DNA of 11,323 bases from Acidobacteriota bacterium (lineage in GTDB: Bacteria; Acidobacteriota; Terriglobia; Terriglobales; Acidobacteriaceae): the NCBI GenBank assembly GCA_028873155.1, contig JAGWML010000089.1, forward strand, positions 1 through 11,323. The letters run 5' to 3'. A program made the translations under genes and the position numbers. Below the pieces are notes generated by a model. The model did not search any database. It saw nothing but the letters and a program-made list of their open reading frames with translations, and was not told the DNA's origin. How positions within the stretch are numbered: the stretch's first letter is position 1; each line of letters opens with the position of its first letter. Shown piece by piece: positions 6,278 to 11,323 of this stretch.

Positions 6278-7168
6278 TCACTCATTGGCTTGGGTGTGCT
6301 TGTGATAGACGTAGCGGCCGATCATCCAGCCGACGGCGCTGCCGACCAGAGCATCCGATGGGAAATGCTGACGGCCGAGGACACGCGTGAGACTGACGCC
6401 CGTGGCCAGTCCATAGGCGGTGAGTTGAGTCAGCGGCCCTTTGTATTCCGACGCGATGACGGCTGCGGAGGACCATGCGACCATGCTGTGGCTCGATGGG
6501 AAGGATGAGTCGATGCCTGCGCTGGTCTGGAAGAATTTTCCGCGCGCATTATCGACGGTGGGGCGCTCGCGCATGGAGGCGATCTTCAGCACCTGTTCGA
6601 CGATGATGCTGTCCACCATGGCTTCGCCACCGAGGATGCCGGTTTCAGTGGCGTGGTCGTCCTGATGGATGTGGCCGAGGCCCCAGATGATGACCGGCGC
6701 GGCGACGAATCCGCCGACGAGGCCGTTGGAGGCGTCGACGGCGTGATTATTCAGGGAGGTGTTCTGGAGCCGGGAAGACGACATGACCTGGTGATCGGTG
6801 GTCATGAGGACGGCGGTGGTGAGGCCGAGCGGGACCAGATACGCAAGATCGCGGTCGTGAATGTGAGCAGGACTGGTCCAGATGGCAAGCTGGTCGCGGA
6901 GAATGGCACGCGGTGAACCGATAATGGTGACCTGATTCCTTGAGGAGTCCTTTGGCGCAGTCTGAGCCTGAGGCGCGTCGGGCAGAATCGGATCTGTGGA
7001 TGAGGACTGCGCGGGTGCAGATTGCGCCGAGGATGCGCCAGCCAGGACGGGGTCGCTCGACGATGACTGGGCGGCTGCCAACCAGGCGGAGGAAGGCGCC
7101 AGCAATATGGCTGCTGCGAGTGCGAGATGGCGCGAGCGCGGGAGGCGGGCAGAGGCGATGCGGGTCAT
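6278..7168 (-). CDS. Secreted PAP2-family acid phosphatase-like protein
   Basis: 296 residues from ATG 7168, chosen because AGGAG stands four bases before it and a signal peptide begins at once (MTRIASARLPRSRHLALAAA, cleavage after about LAAA, residue 33). A TTG at 7195 is less likely. The mature protein starts with a tandem 20-residue linker repeat, then the PAP2 domain: KIASMRERP (195-203, K-x6-RP), FPSSHSM with H227 (PSxH motif) and TRVLGRQHFPSD (261-272, R-x5-H-x3-D, H268 and D272). All catalytic residues are present. PAP2 enzymes dephosphorylate lipid pyrophosphates, phosphatidates or small phosphoesters. There are few strongly hydrophobic helices, so this could be a periplasmic acid phosphatase. 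It follows the carbonic anhydrase gene by 42 bp and may share its transcript. Confidence 0.85.
   Translation of the reverse strand: MTRIASARLPRSRHLALAAAILLAPSSAWLAAAQSSSSDPVLAGASSAQSAPAQSSSTDPILPDAPQAQTAPKDSSRNQVTIIGSPRAILRDQLAIWTSPAHIHDRDLAYLVPLGLTTAVLMTTDHQVMSSSRLQNTSLNNHAVDASNGLVGGFVAAPVIIWGLGHIHQDDHATETGILGGEAMVDSIIVEQVLKIASMRERPTVDNARGKFFQTSAGIDSSFPSSHSMVAWSSAAVIASEYKGPLTQLTAYGLATGVSLTRVLGRQHFPSDALVGSAVGWMIGRYVYHKHTQANE
6953..7072 (-). repeat. Tandem 60-bp duplication encoding a 20-residue linker repeat
   Basis: Residues 33-52 (AQSSSSDPVLAGASSAQSAP) and 53-72 (AQSSSTDPILPDAPQAQTAP) of the PAP2 protein are head-to-tail copies with 13 of 20 identical positions. It is a Ser/Ala/Pro-rich disordered segment between signal peptide and enzyme domain, probably formed by slippage or unequal crossover. 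Confidence 0.75.
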
Positions 7169-7210
7169 GAAGCTCCTGGGAAGACTAAGGAACAACTCTT
7201 ATTGTTTCAT

Positions 7211-7729
7211 CTACTTGCTGGTTTCGGAAAGATAGATGGCGACGTAATCGAGATAGTTTTTGGCATACTCGATGATGAGGGCGCGGTCTTTGTCGCCGAG
7301 TTCGCGGCGCTGCTTCGCGGGGACTCCGGCCCAGAGCGTGCGGGGTGGAACGATTGTGCCTTCGGGCACGACGGCGCCGGCGGCGATGATGGAGCCGGAG
7401 CCGATGCGGGAGTTATTGAGCACGCACGCGCCGATGCCGATAAGGCATTCGTCTTCAACCACGCAGCCGTGGACGGTGGCGTTGTGGCCGATGGTGACCC
7501 AGTCGCCCACATGGACGGAGTAGAGATTGCGCTGGCCGTGGAGCACGGCGCAGTCCTGCACATTGGAATTGGAGCCGACGCGGATGGAATGCACGTCTCC
7601 GCGAAGAACCGAGTTCATCCAGACGGAGCTGTGCTCGCCGAGGACGACGTCGCCAAGGATCTGGGCGGAGGGATCCACGTAGCAGGTGGCTGGAATACGG
7701 GGCGTATGCCCCTGGTAGGTGCGAATCAT
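7211..7729 (-). CDS. Gamma-class carbonic anhydrase-like protein (left-handed beta-helix, YrdA type)
   Basis: 172 residues, the normal length for the YrdA/PaaY/CaiE type of gamma-carbonic anhydrase homologue. Hexapeptide repeats run from about residue 18 to 130 (YVDPSAQILGDVVLGEHSSV, VGSNSNVQDCAVLHG, IGIGACVLNNSRIGSGSIIA). The three metal-binding histidines of the family are present: H64 (CAVLHG), H82 (IGHNAT) and H87 (TVHGC). A C-terminal amphipathic helix packs on the trimer. The reaction would be CO2 hydration, though many homologues of this type have low or no measured activity and the role may be another metal-dependent one. It is cytoplasmic. The ATG at 7729 is preceded by an inverted repeat. 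It probably heads a two-gene unit with the PAP2 gene. Confidence 0.92.
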   Translation of the reverse strand: MIRTYQGHTPRIPATCYVDPSAQILGDVVLGEHSSVWMNSVLRGDVHSIRVGSNSNVQDCAVLHGQRNLYSVHVGDWVTIGHNATVHGCVVEDECLIGIGACVLNNSRIGSGSIIAAGAVVPEGTIVPPRTLWAGVPAKQRRELGDKDRALIIEYAKNYLDYVAIYLSETSK

Positions 7730-7737
7730 GGCAAGAA

Positions 7738-7762
7738 ATGCCTCAAATCCAGTTTAAGGCAT
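7738..7762 (-). promoter_or_regulatory. Inverted repeat just upstream of the gamma-carbonic anhydrase gene
   Basis: ATGCCT (7738-7743) and AGGCAT (7757-7762) are perfect inverted copies; after one mismatch, AAA/TTT also pair, with the loop TCCAG between. The left arm lies only 8 bp from the start codon and contains the only purine-rich ribosome-binding candidate (GAGG on the - strand). It could be an operator for a dimeric regulator or an RNA hairpin that covers the ribosome site. Confidence 0.45.
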
Positions 7763-8022
7763 GCATGGTTCGCGAGGCTTGAGCGGGAGATGGAGGCAGC
7801 GCGCCAGCATGACGCCGCGGCGATCCGCCACCATCGCGAATGCCTCCAGCGACAGAAACGAGGCGACCCGGCGCGGAGTCGACCGCTAGCCGGGGCCTGT
7901 CATCGAGAAAACTGGTTGTTGATTGATCGGGACAACAGCGGTAATCAGGGACGCAGCGCTTGCAGCGTCGGGGACGCTCCACAATTCGCCAATCAGTCCT
8001 GATCTAGGTCTGTCATGCAGTA

Positions 8023-8041
8023 CGCCGGCACCGGGCCGGCG
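8023..8041 (-). terminator. Possible terminator hairpin after the 62-residue gene
   Basis: CGCCGGC (8023-8029) and GCCGGCG (8035-8041) make a perfect 7-bp GC stem with the loop ACCGG, beginning 13 bp past the TAG stop of the 62-residue gene. There is no run of T on the - strand side (GTACTGCATG), so it is not a classical intrinsic terminator; it may be a stabilising 3' hairpin. Confidence 0.35.
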
Positions 8042-8054
8042 ACCGGTGACGCCG

Positions 8055-8243
8055 CTACCGGGTTGCCCATTCGCGGTTCTGCGGCTCGGCGGCGGACGGT
8101 GCGTCGAGAGCGACGGACTTCAGGGCGTCGACCAGTTTGCCGATCTGGTTCTGGCGCGAGCGCAACTGTTCCACTTCTTTGGAGATCTGCATGAGTTCCG
8201 CGTCTGCCTCTTCGTATGCGGCCCGGTAAGCGTTGGTTGCCAT
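8055..8243 (-). CDS. Small helical (coiled-coil) protein, unknown function
   Basis: 62 residues. The call rests on an excellent ribosome site (GGAGGG, then AATT, then ATG) and a protein-like composition, in contrast to overlapping frames. The sequence begins MATNAYRAAYEEADAELMQI and continues as a charged amphipathic helix with heptad spacing (ISKEVEQLRSRQNQIGKLVDAL, residues 20-41) and a short disordered tail. There is no signal peptide or cysteine, so it is cytoplasmic, probably an oligomer. No known family is recognised with confidence; similar small helical proteins occur in Acidobacteriota by recollection. It is transcribed divergently from rpsU, 254 bp away, and stands alone. Confidence 0.75.
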   Translation of the reverse strand: MATNAYRAAYEEADAELMQISKEVEQLRSRQNQIGKLVDALKSVALDAPSAAEPQNREWATR

Positions 8244-8298
8244 AATTCCCTCCAGGCTTGCAGTCTAAGGGAATCTGGCTCAGAATCAGCATTCCACC

Positions 8299-8322
8299 AA
8301 GGTTGCAGAGGCCTACAACCTT
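8299..8322. promoter_or_regulatory. Inverted repeat between the divergent small gene and rpsU
   Basis: AAGGTTG (8299-8305) and CAACCTT (8316-8322) are perfect inverted copies with a 10-base spacer that itself contains AGGCCT. Such dyads with a one-turn spacing fit dimeric repressor operators, but a hairpin in the leader of the 62-residue gene is equally possible. It lies 56 bp upstream of that gene's ATG. Confidence 0.4.
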
Positions 8323-8427
8323 CATGGACGCTCGGCAAGTCCTGAGATGCGGCTGGTGGAGATGCCACGCGATCCGCTCGAACGGGCGCAGGCTGGGTAG
8401 CCCCCAGCAAAGAAAAGTGCCGGAAGA

Positions 8428-8458
8428 TTGACGGAATCGATTGAGTTTCCAGTATCAT
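8428..8458 (+). promoter_or_regulatory. Candidate sigma-70 promoter of rpsU
   Basis: TTGACG (8428-8433) and TATCAT (8453-8458) each match the consensus boxes in five of six bases, with a spacer of 19 bp, slightly long. Transcription would start near 8465, leaving a leader of about 33 bases before the TTG start. It is the best promoter-like pair in the window. Confidence 0.5.
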
Positions 8459-8497
8459 AAAGGGACGCCCCTTTGGCAGGTTTGGAGGTGGGACCCT

Positions 8498-8695
8498 TTG
8501 GCAGAGGTTCGCTTGCAGGATGGCGAGCCGCTCGAAAATGCGCTACGCCGGTTTAAGCGGAAGGTACAGCAGGAGGACATCATCAAGGAAGTAAAGCGTC
8601 ACTCCTACTATCTGAAGCCCGGTGAGAAGCGCCGCGTCAAAGCAGCACTGGCGCGCAAGCGGAATCGCAAGAAAGCTCGCAAAGAGCAGGACTAA
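8498..8695 (+). CDS. rpsU: 30S ribosomal protein S21
   Basis: 65 residues. The start is TTG at 8498, because a strong ribosome site (GGAGGTG, 8484-8490) stands seven bases before it and the product then begins (M)AEVRLQDGEPLENALRRFK, as S21 proteins do; the frame's longer reading from 8441 has no such support. The family core is complete: RFKRKVQQEDIIKEVKRHSY, then YLKPGEKRRVKAALARKRNR and a basic tail KKARKEQD. S21 is a small basic protein of the 30S platform near the anti-Shine-Dalgarno region of 16S rRNA and helps initiation. The promoter candidate lies just upstream, and a large RNA hairpin begins 18 bp after the stop. Confidence 0.96.
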   Translation: MAEVRLQDGEPLENALRRFKRKVQQEDIIKEVKRHSYYLKPGEKRRVKAALARKRNRKKARKEQD

Positions 8696-9008
8696 CAACA
8701 GAAACACCATCGAGACAGGCGCCGCTCCGGGCGCCGCGGGCAGCAGAAGGAGCCGCGGCGCAAGTTCTTATCGCGGAGCGCCCTGTCCCGATTTGCTTCA
8801 ACTGATTCCCCGCTCTGTCACACCCTCCCTCAGGCGGGAGCAACTTGGACTGGCGCTTGAGCCAGCCATCCAGTAATTCGCCGCACCATTTTTGCGGCCC
8901 GGGCCCTTGCTGTGGAATGCGACACGAAGACAGGGAAACGGGACCGGCATCGTTCTGAAGTTCTTGGCCGATTTCGACGACTTTCCCTTCTCTCTGGGGA
9001 ATCCGGCC
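8696..9008 (+). other. Structured non-coding stretch between rpsU and the zinc-ribbon gene
   Basis: 313 bp. After the nested hairpin come three more simple hairpins in a row on the + strand: CTCCC/GGGAG (8825-8840), CTGGC/GCCAG (8850-8865) and GCCGCA/TGCGGC (8880-8898). The zinc-ribbon frame stays open from about 8892, but the extra 39 residues are not conserved-looking. No other gene is supported. It could be a long leader of the zinc-ribbon gene, with or without read-through from rpsU. Confidence 0.45.
8714..8787 (+). ncRNA. Large nested hairpin downstream of rpsU
   Basis: An outer stem pairs GACAGG (8714-8719) with CCTGTC (8782-8787), continues with CGC/GCG (8720-8722/8778-8780) and TCCG/CGGA (8726-8729/8774-8777), with small bulges. 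Inside it a perfect 9-bp stem GCGCCGCGG (8731-8739) / CCGCGGCGC (8753-8761) closes a 13-base loop. There is no U-tract, so a simple intrinsic terminator is unlikely. It may be an rpsU 3' UTR structure, a processed small RNA, or part of the leader of the following gene. Confidence 0.45.
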
Positions 9009-9320
9009 ATGGAATTCACGGATAAAGTGCTGAAGTGTGTGGATTGCGGTGCGGAGTTTGTTTTTACCGCAGGCGAACAGTTGTTCTTCCACGACAAACA
9101 ATTCACGAACGACCCGAAGCGCTGCAAACAGTGCAAGGCGAAGCGCTCTGCCGGCAGTGGAGGGCGCGCGCGAACGGAGACGCGGACGACGTGCTCAGAG
9201 TGCGGGATGTCCACGACCGTTCCGTTCAAGCCGACACAAGGTAGGCCTGTGCTGTGCCGCTCATGCTTTCAAAAGCAGCCGAGCCGGGGAGCCACACCGC
9301 AGGCCGCGGCAGGCATCTAG
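9009..9320 (+). CDS. Double zinc-ribbon protein (zf-trcl type)
   Basis: 103 residues from ATG 9009, preceded by GGGGA eight bases upstream; the start fits the known type of N terminus (MEFTDKVLKCVDCGAEFVFT). The N-terminal zinc ribbon, of the kind called probable zinc-ribbon / zf-trcl, uses C10/C13 and C39/C42 around the conserved stretch AGEQLFFHDKQFTNDPKRCK. A basic linker (KAKRSAGSGGRARTETRT) leads to a second ribbon with C62/C65 and C83/C86 (CSECGMSTTVPF, GRPVLCRSCF), often seen in the same architecture. Function is not established; nucleic-acid or ribosome contact is plausible from the basic linker and the rpsU neighbour but is inference. Its TAG stop shares the CTAG with the convergent DinB gene. 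Confidence 0.88.
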   Translation: MEFTDKVLKCVDCGAEFVFTAGEQLFFHDKQFTNDPKRCKQCKAKRSAGSGGRARTETRTTCSECGMSTTVPFKPTQGRPVLCRSCFQKQPSRGATPQAAAGI

Positions 9321-9817
9321 CGCAGCGCAGAGCTGAGGAGCAGATCTCCGCGCACCGCGGCCGGATGGCCGGCCTGACGGAGCAGCGTCGCCAGTTGCGC
9401 GTAGTGTCGCTGGCTGTGCAGGAGCGCATGGGCGGCGAGCTTGCGGCGCGAGAAATCATGCGAGCCGGGCCCCAGCCACGGGAACTCGAGCGAGATCACG
9501 CCATTCCAATCAAAACCGGCATTGCCCAGAGCGGCGCGCAGAATTGCGATTGCCTCAGTATGCAGCGCGTAGAGAGCTTCAAGAGGGCCGGTGGGCGTGG
9601 CATCGCGGTCGGTTATGGGCAGGCCGGCAATGCGCTGCGCCCAGCGCAACTCAACTCCCCAGACATGGCGCACAAATGCCAGCACGGTGGCGGCGCCGCC
9701 GATGTCACAGGGCAGGTCGAGCTGCGAAGGATTGGAATCAAAGTGGGAGCGCCAGTTCGCGGCGGCCTCGTCGCACCATGCAAGAAGTTCGTCGAGTGAG
9801 ACTGCTGCTGCCATCAT
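9317..9817 (-). CDS. DinB-family (DinB/YfiT-like) metal-dependent four-helix protein
   Basis: 166 residues, the usual DinB-like length. The three histidines of the metal triad are in place: H51 on helix 2 (FVRHVWGVELRWAQRIAG) and H134/H138 on helix 4 (ALLHSQRHYAQLATLLRQAG). The family includes YfiT-like and bacillithiol/mycothiol-dependent transferases and many uncharacterised members; the precise substrate cannot be told. This is not E. coli DinB (DNA polymerase IV). The start ATG 9815-9817 overlaps the purD stop by ATGA; the next codon is also ATG (9812-9814) and is better spaced from AGGAGG (four bases), so translation may start one codon later. It is coupled to purD, though no purine-pathway role is known. 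Confidence 0.88.
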   Translation of the reverse strand: MMAAAVSLDELLAWCDEAAANWRSHFDSNPSQLDLPCDIGGAATVLAFVRHVWGVELRWAQRIAGLPITDRDATPTGPLEALYALHTEAIAILRAALGNAGFDWNGVISLEFPWLGPGSHDFSRRKLAAHALLHSQRHYAQLATLLRQAGHPAAVRGDLLLSSALR

Positions 9818-11103
9818 GCCTCCTGCTGCGCTTTGGGTTTGAGGGCGCGGTGTCCGATGTCGCGGCGGAAATAGATGCCGTCGAAATGCACCTCGCCGAG
9901 GGCCTGATAGGCACGATCCAGCGCCTGCCGCAGCGATTCGTCCGCGGCAGTGACGCCGAGCACGCGGCCGCCAGCGGTGACGATCTGACCCTCGCGAGCG
10001 GAGGTCCCGGCATGAAAGACCTGGACGCCGGGCACCTGCGCCGCGGCGGCAAGACCGGAGATGGGAAAGCCGGTTTTGTAGCTGCCGGGATAGCCGGCGG
10101 AACTGGCGACGACGCAGGCGGAAGCACCCGGGCTCCAGCGGAGTTCGGTGTCGGCGAGCGTGCCGTCGACGCAGGCGTCGATGGCATCGACGAGGTCGCT
10201 TTCAAGACGCACGAGAATAGCCTGCGTCTCCGGATCGCCGAAGCGGGCGTTGTACTCGAGCACCTCAGGGCCGCGGGCGGTCATCATGAGGCCGACGTAA
10301 AGGACTCCGAGATAGGGAACGCCTTCCTCAGCCATGCCGCGCACGGTGGGTTCGGCGATGTGGTGCAGGATCCACTCGGTCATGTGTGGTTCGAGAATCG
10401 AGTCGGTGGAGTAGACACCCATGCCGCCGGTGTTGGGGCCTGTGTCGCCCTCGCCGATGCGCTTGTGATCCTGCGCGGGGACGAGCGGCACGACAGTCTT
10501 GCCGTCGGAGAGGCAGAGGAAGCTGACTTCTTCGCCTTCGAGAAACTCTTCCAGCACAACCTGAGCCTCTGCCGAGCCAAGCAGAGCCCCGGAGAAGAGG
10601 CCCTGTGCCGCTTCCAGTGCCGTATTGCGCGAAGTGCAGATGATGACGCCTTTACCGGCGGCCAAGCCGTCGGCCTTGACGACGATGGGCGGATGGAAGC
10701 GATCCATCATCTTCTCGATCTCGGCAGCGCTGGAGCAGACCGCGTAGTTGGCGGTGGGGATCTTGTTGCGCTTCATGAACTGCTTGGCGAAGGCCTTGCT
10801 GGTCTCGAGCATGGCCGCCTCGCGCGTGGGGCCGAAGACGCGGAAGCCGCGCTGCTGGAGGGCATCGACAATGCCCAGAGAAAGCGGCAGTTCGGGACCG
10901 ACGATGGTCAGGTCGGGGCGTTCCGCTTCAGCGAGATGCACCATCGCGTCGAGATCGTTGAGCGAAACGGGGACACAGCGGGCGACCTGGGCAATGCCGC
11001 CATTGCCGGGCGCGCAGACGACCTCTGTGACGCGCGGACTGCGTCGCACTGACCAGGCCAGAGCGTGCTCGCGGCCACCGGAACCAAGAATCAGAACTTT
11101 CAT
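9814..11103 (-). CDS. purD: Phosphoribosylamine--glycine ligase (GAR synthetase)
   Basis: 429 residues, the normal length. It catalyses ATP-dependent joining of 5-phosphoribosylamine and glycine, the second step of de novo purine synthesis, in the cytoplasm. The N-terminal domain begins MKVLILGSGGREHALAWSVR (1-20). The ATP-grasp part has GPTREAAMLETSKAFAKQFM (91-110), VVKADGLAAGKGV (141-153), EEFLEGEEVSFLCLSDG (185-201), AQDHKRIGEGDTGPNTGGMG (210-229) and NARFGDPETQ (285-294). All expected blocks are present and unbroken. The start is ATG 11103, with GGGGGA seven bases upstream; the frame's 19 additional upstream residues are not family-like. The DinB gene overlaps the stop. The promoter region is shared divergently with the partial gene on the right. 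Confidence 0.97.
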   Translation of the reverse strand: MKVLILGSGGREHALAWSVRRSPRVTEVVCAPGNGGIAQVARCVPVSLNDLDAMVHLAEAERPDLTIVGPELPLSLGIVDALQQRGFRVFGPTREAAMLETSKAFAKQFMKRNKIPTANYAVCSSAAEIEKMMDRFHPPIVVKADGLAAGKGVIICTSRNTALEAAQGLFSGALLGSAEAQVVLEEFLEGEEVSFLCLSDGKTVVPLVPAQDHKRIGEGDTGPNTGGMGVYSTDSILEPHMTEWILHHIAEPTVRGMAEEGVPYLGVLYVGLMMTARGPEVLEYNARFGDPETQAILVRLESDLVDAIDACVDGTLADTELRWSPGASACVVASSAGYPGSYKTGFPISGLAAAAQVPGVQVFHAGTSAREGQIVTAGGRVLGVTAADESLRQALDRAYQALGEVHFDGIYFRRDIGHRALKPKAQQEA

Positions 11104-11227
11104 GCGGATTCCCCCTGATGGGCCGGCGACGCCAGAACCCCGAAAGGTTATGGTCGGCAATGCGGGCGGGGGAAGTCAAACGAGCGCACAGGGGATAGGA
11201 GATATGATCAGTGCTTGCGAGGGCATA

Positions 11228-11323
11228 ATGAGCAAGCGTACTGCACTTGCGCTCATACTCTTTGCAGTCACTAGCGCTTGCCCTGCCGAACCGCGATGGT
11301 GTTCGGTAGTTGGCAGAGACCCA
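11228..11323 (+). CDS. Exported protein, N-terminal fragment cut by the window end
   Basis: 32 codons run open to the right edge from ATG 11228 (GAGGG lies four bases before it). The peptide MSKRTALALILFAVTSACPA has a basic start, a hydrophobic core and a small-residue cleavage region, so it is an export signal; the cysteine at 18 could be lipidated, but the position three before it is Thr instead of Leu, so the lipobox is poor. An in-frame ATG at 11204 with AGGAG nearby is an alternative. The mature start is EPRWCSVVGRDP. The rest is outside the window, so no function is claimed. Divergent from purD across 124 bp. Confidence 0.5.
   Translation, partial: MSKRTALALILFAVTSACPAEPRWCSVVGRDP

Larger units (their letters stand above)
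7730..8054. other. Non-coding stretch between the carbonic anhydrase gene and the 62-residue gene
   Basis: About 325 bp. The frames that cross it (a 79-residue - frame at 7743-7982 and the tail of a long + frame) are rich in Arg/Ser/Cys and lack ribosome sites, so no gene is called. Visible structures are the inverted repeat at 7738-7762, an imperfect palindrome at 7950-7969 (GACGC/GCGTC with an inner GC pair), and a strong GC hairpin at 8023-8041. The promoter for the carbonic anhydrase gene should be here, but no clear -35/-10 pair is visible. Confidence 0.5.

Noticed and set aside
7743..7982. 79-codon - strand frame in the carbonic anhydrase upstream region
   Set aside because: Cys/Arg/Ser/Pro-rich, no ribosome site, no domain-like pattern.
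7127..8002. 291-codon + strand frame opposite the PAP2 start and the carbonic anhydrase gene
   Set aside because: It mirrors the hexapeptide-repeat gene on the other strand and has no ribosome site; its tail crosses the non-coding stretch only by chance.
8392..8408. GCTGGG/CCCAGC hairpin as a terminator
   Set aside because: It is followed on the + strand by an A-rich stretch and not T; it lies upstream of the rpsU promoter and has no gene to terminate on that strand.
9544..11052. Long + strand frame of 502 codons opposite purD
   Set aside because: Antisense to purD and DinB; low-complexity Ala/Gly/Asp composition typical of GC-rich shadow frames.
1..11323. CRISPR array, insertion sequence, restriction or toxin-antitoxin genes
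   Set aside because: No regularly spaced repeats, transposase, methylase or toxin-like frames were seen on reading both strands.

Overview
The window looks like chromosomal DNA from a GC-rich Acidobacteriota, probably the Terriglobia (Acidobacterium / Terriglobus / Granulicella group). This is inferred from several things seen together: hrcA-grpE-dnaJ without dnaK between them, an S21 gene followed by a small treble-clef/zinc-ribbon protein, a REP-like sequence of the TTCGCTCAGGATGACA type, and recurrent acidobacterial-looking membrane and secreted proteins. No 16S or other phylogenetic marker is present, so the assignment is tentative. It is mostly a core-genome region with small accessory pieces between the core genes.

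Left part (1-2570, + strand): the 3' end of an outer-membrane beta-barrel (porin or transporter-like) gene, then two small inner-membrane proteins whose ORFs overlap by ATGA (730-1302 and 1299-1643), then a PadR-type regulator (1706-2035) and a small secreted protein with two cysteines (2097-2570). The membrane pair is not a family I can name. The first protein has histidines at helix edges that could bind heme or metal.

Middle (2641-3026): a tRNA-Ala(CGC) gene with encoded CCA. Its last 24 bases plus 8 downstream bases are repeated exactly 122 bp downstream, and a REP-like hairpin follows. This is the only clear scar of rearrangement or integration in the window.

Heat-shock block (3027-6041, - strand): hrcA, grpE and dnaJ transcribed in that order. 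HrcA is the class I heat-shock repressor, GrpE the DnaK nucleotide-exchange factor and DnaJ the DnaK co-chaperone. grpE and dnaJ overlap by GTGA. No CIRCE operator is visible before hrcA, and dnaK is not in the window.

Right part: a periplasmic PAP2-type phosphatase with a tandem 20-residue linker repeat (- strand), a gamma-class carbonic anhydrase-like hexapeptide protein (- strand), a 325-bp non-coding stretch, a 62-residue coiled-coil small protein (- strand), then rpsU (+ strand, TTG start) divergent from it. rpsU is followed by a 313-bp strongly structured non-coding stretch and a double zinc-ribbon protein (+). A DinB-family protein (-) converges on the latter so closely that both stop codons lie in one CTAG. 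DinB overlaps purD (-) by ATGA. Finally, a partial gene with a signal peptide runs off the right end (+), divergent from purD.

I found no clear new defence or mobile system. The best leads are the duplicated tRNA 3' end, the structured RNA between rpsU and the zinc-ribbon gene, the unnamed membrane pair, and a short open frame squeezed between hrcA and grpE.
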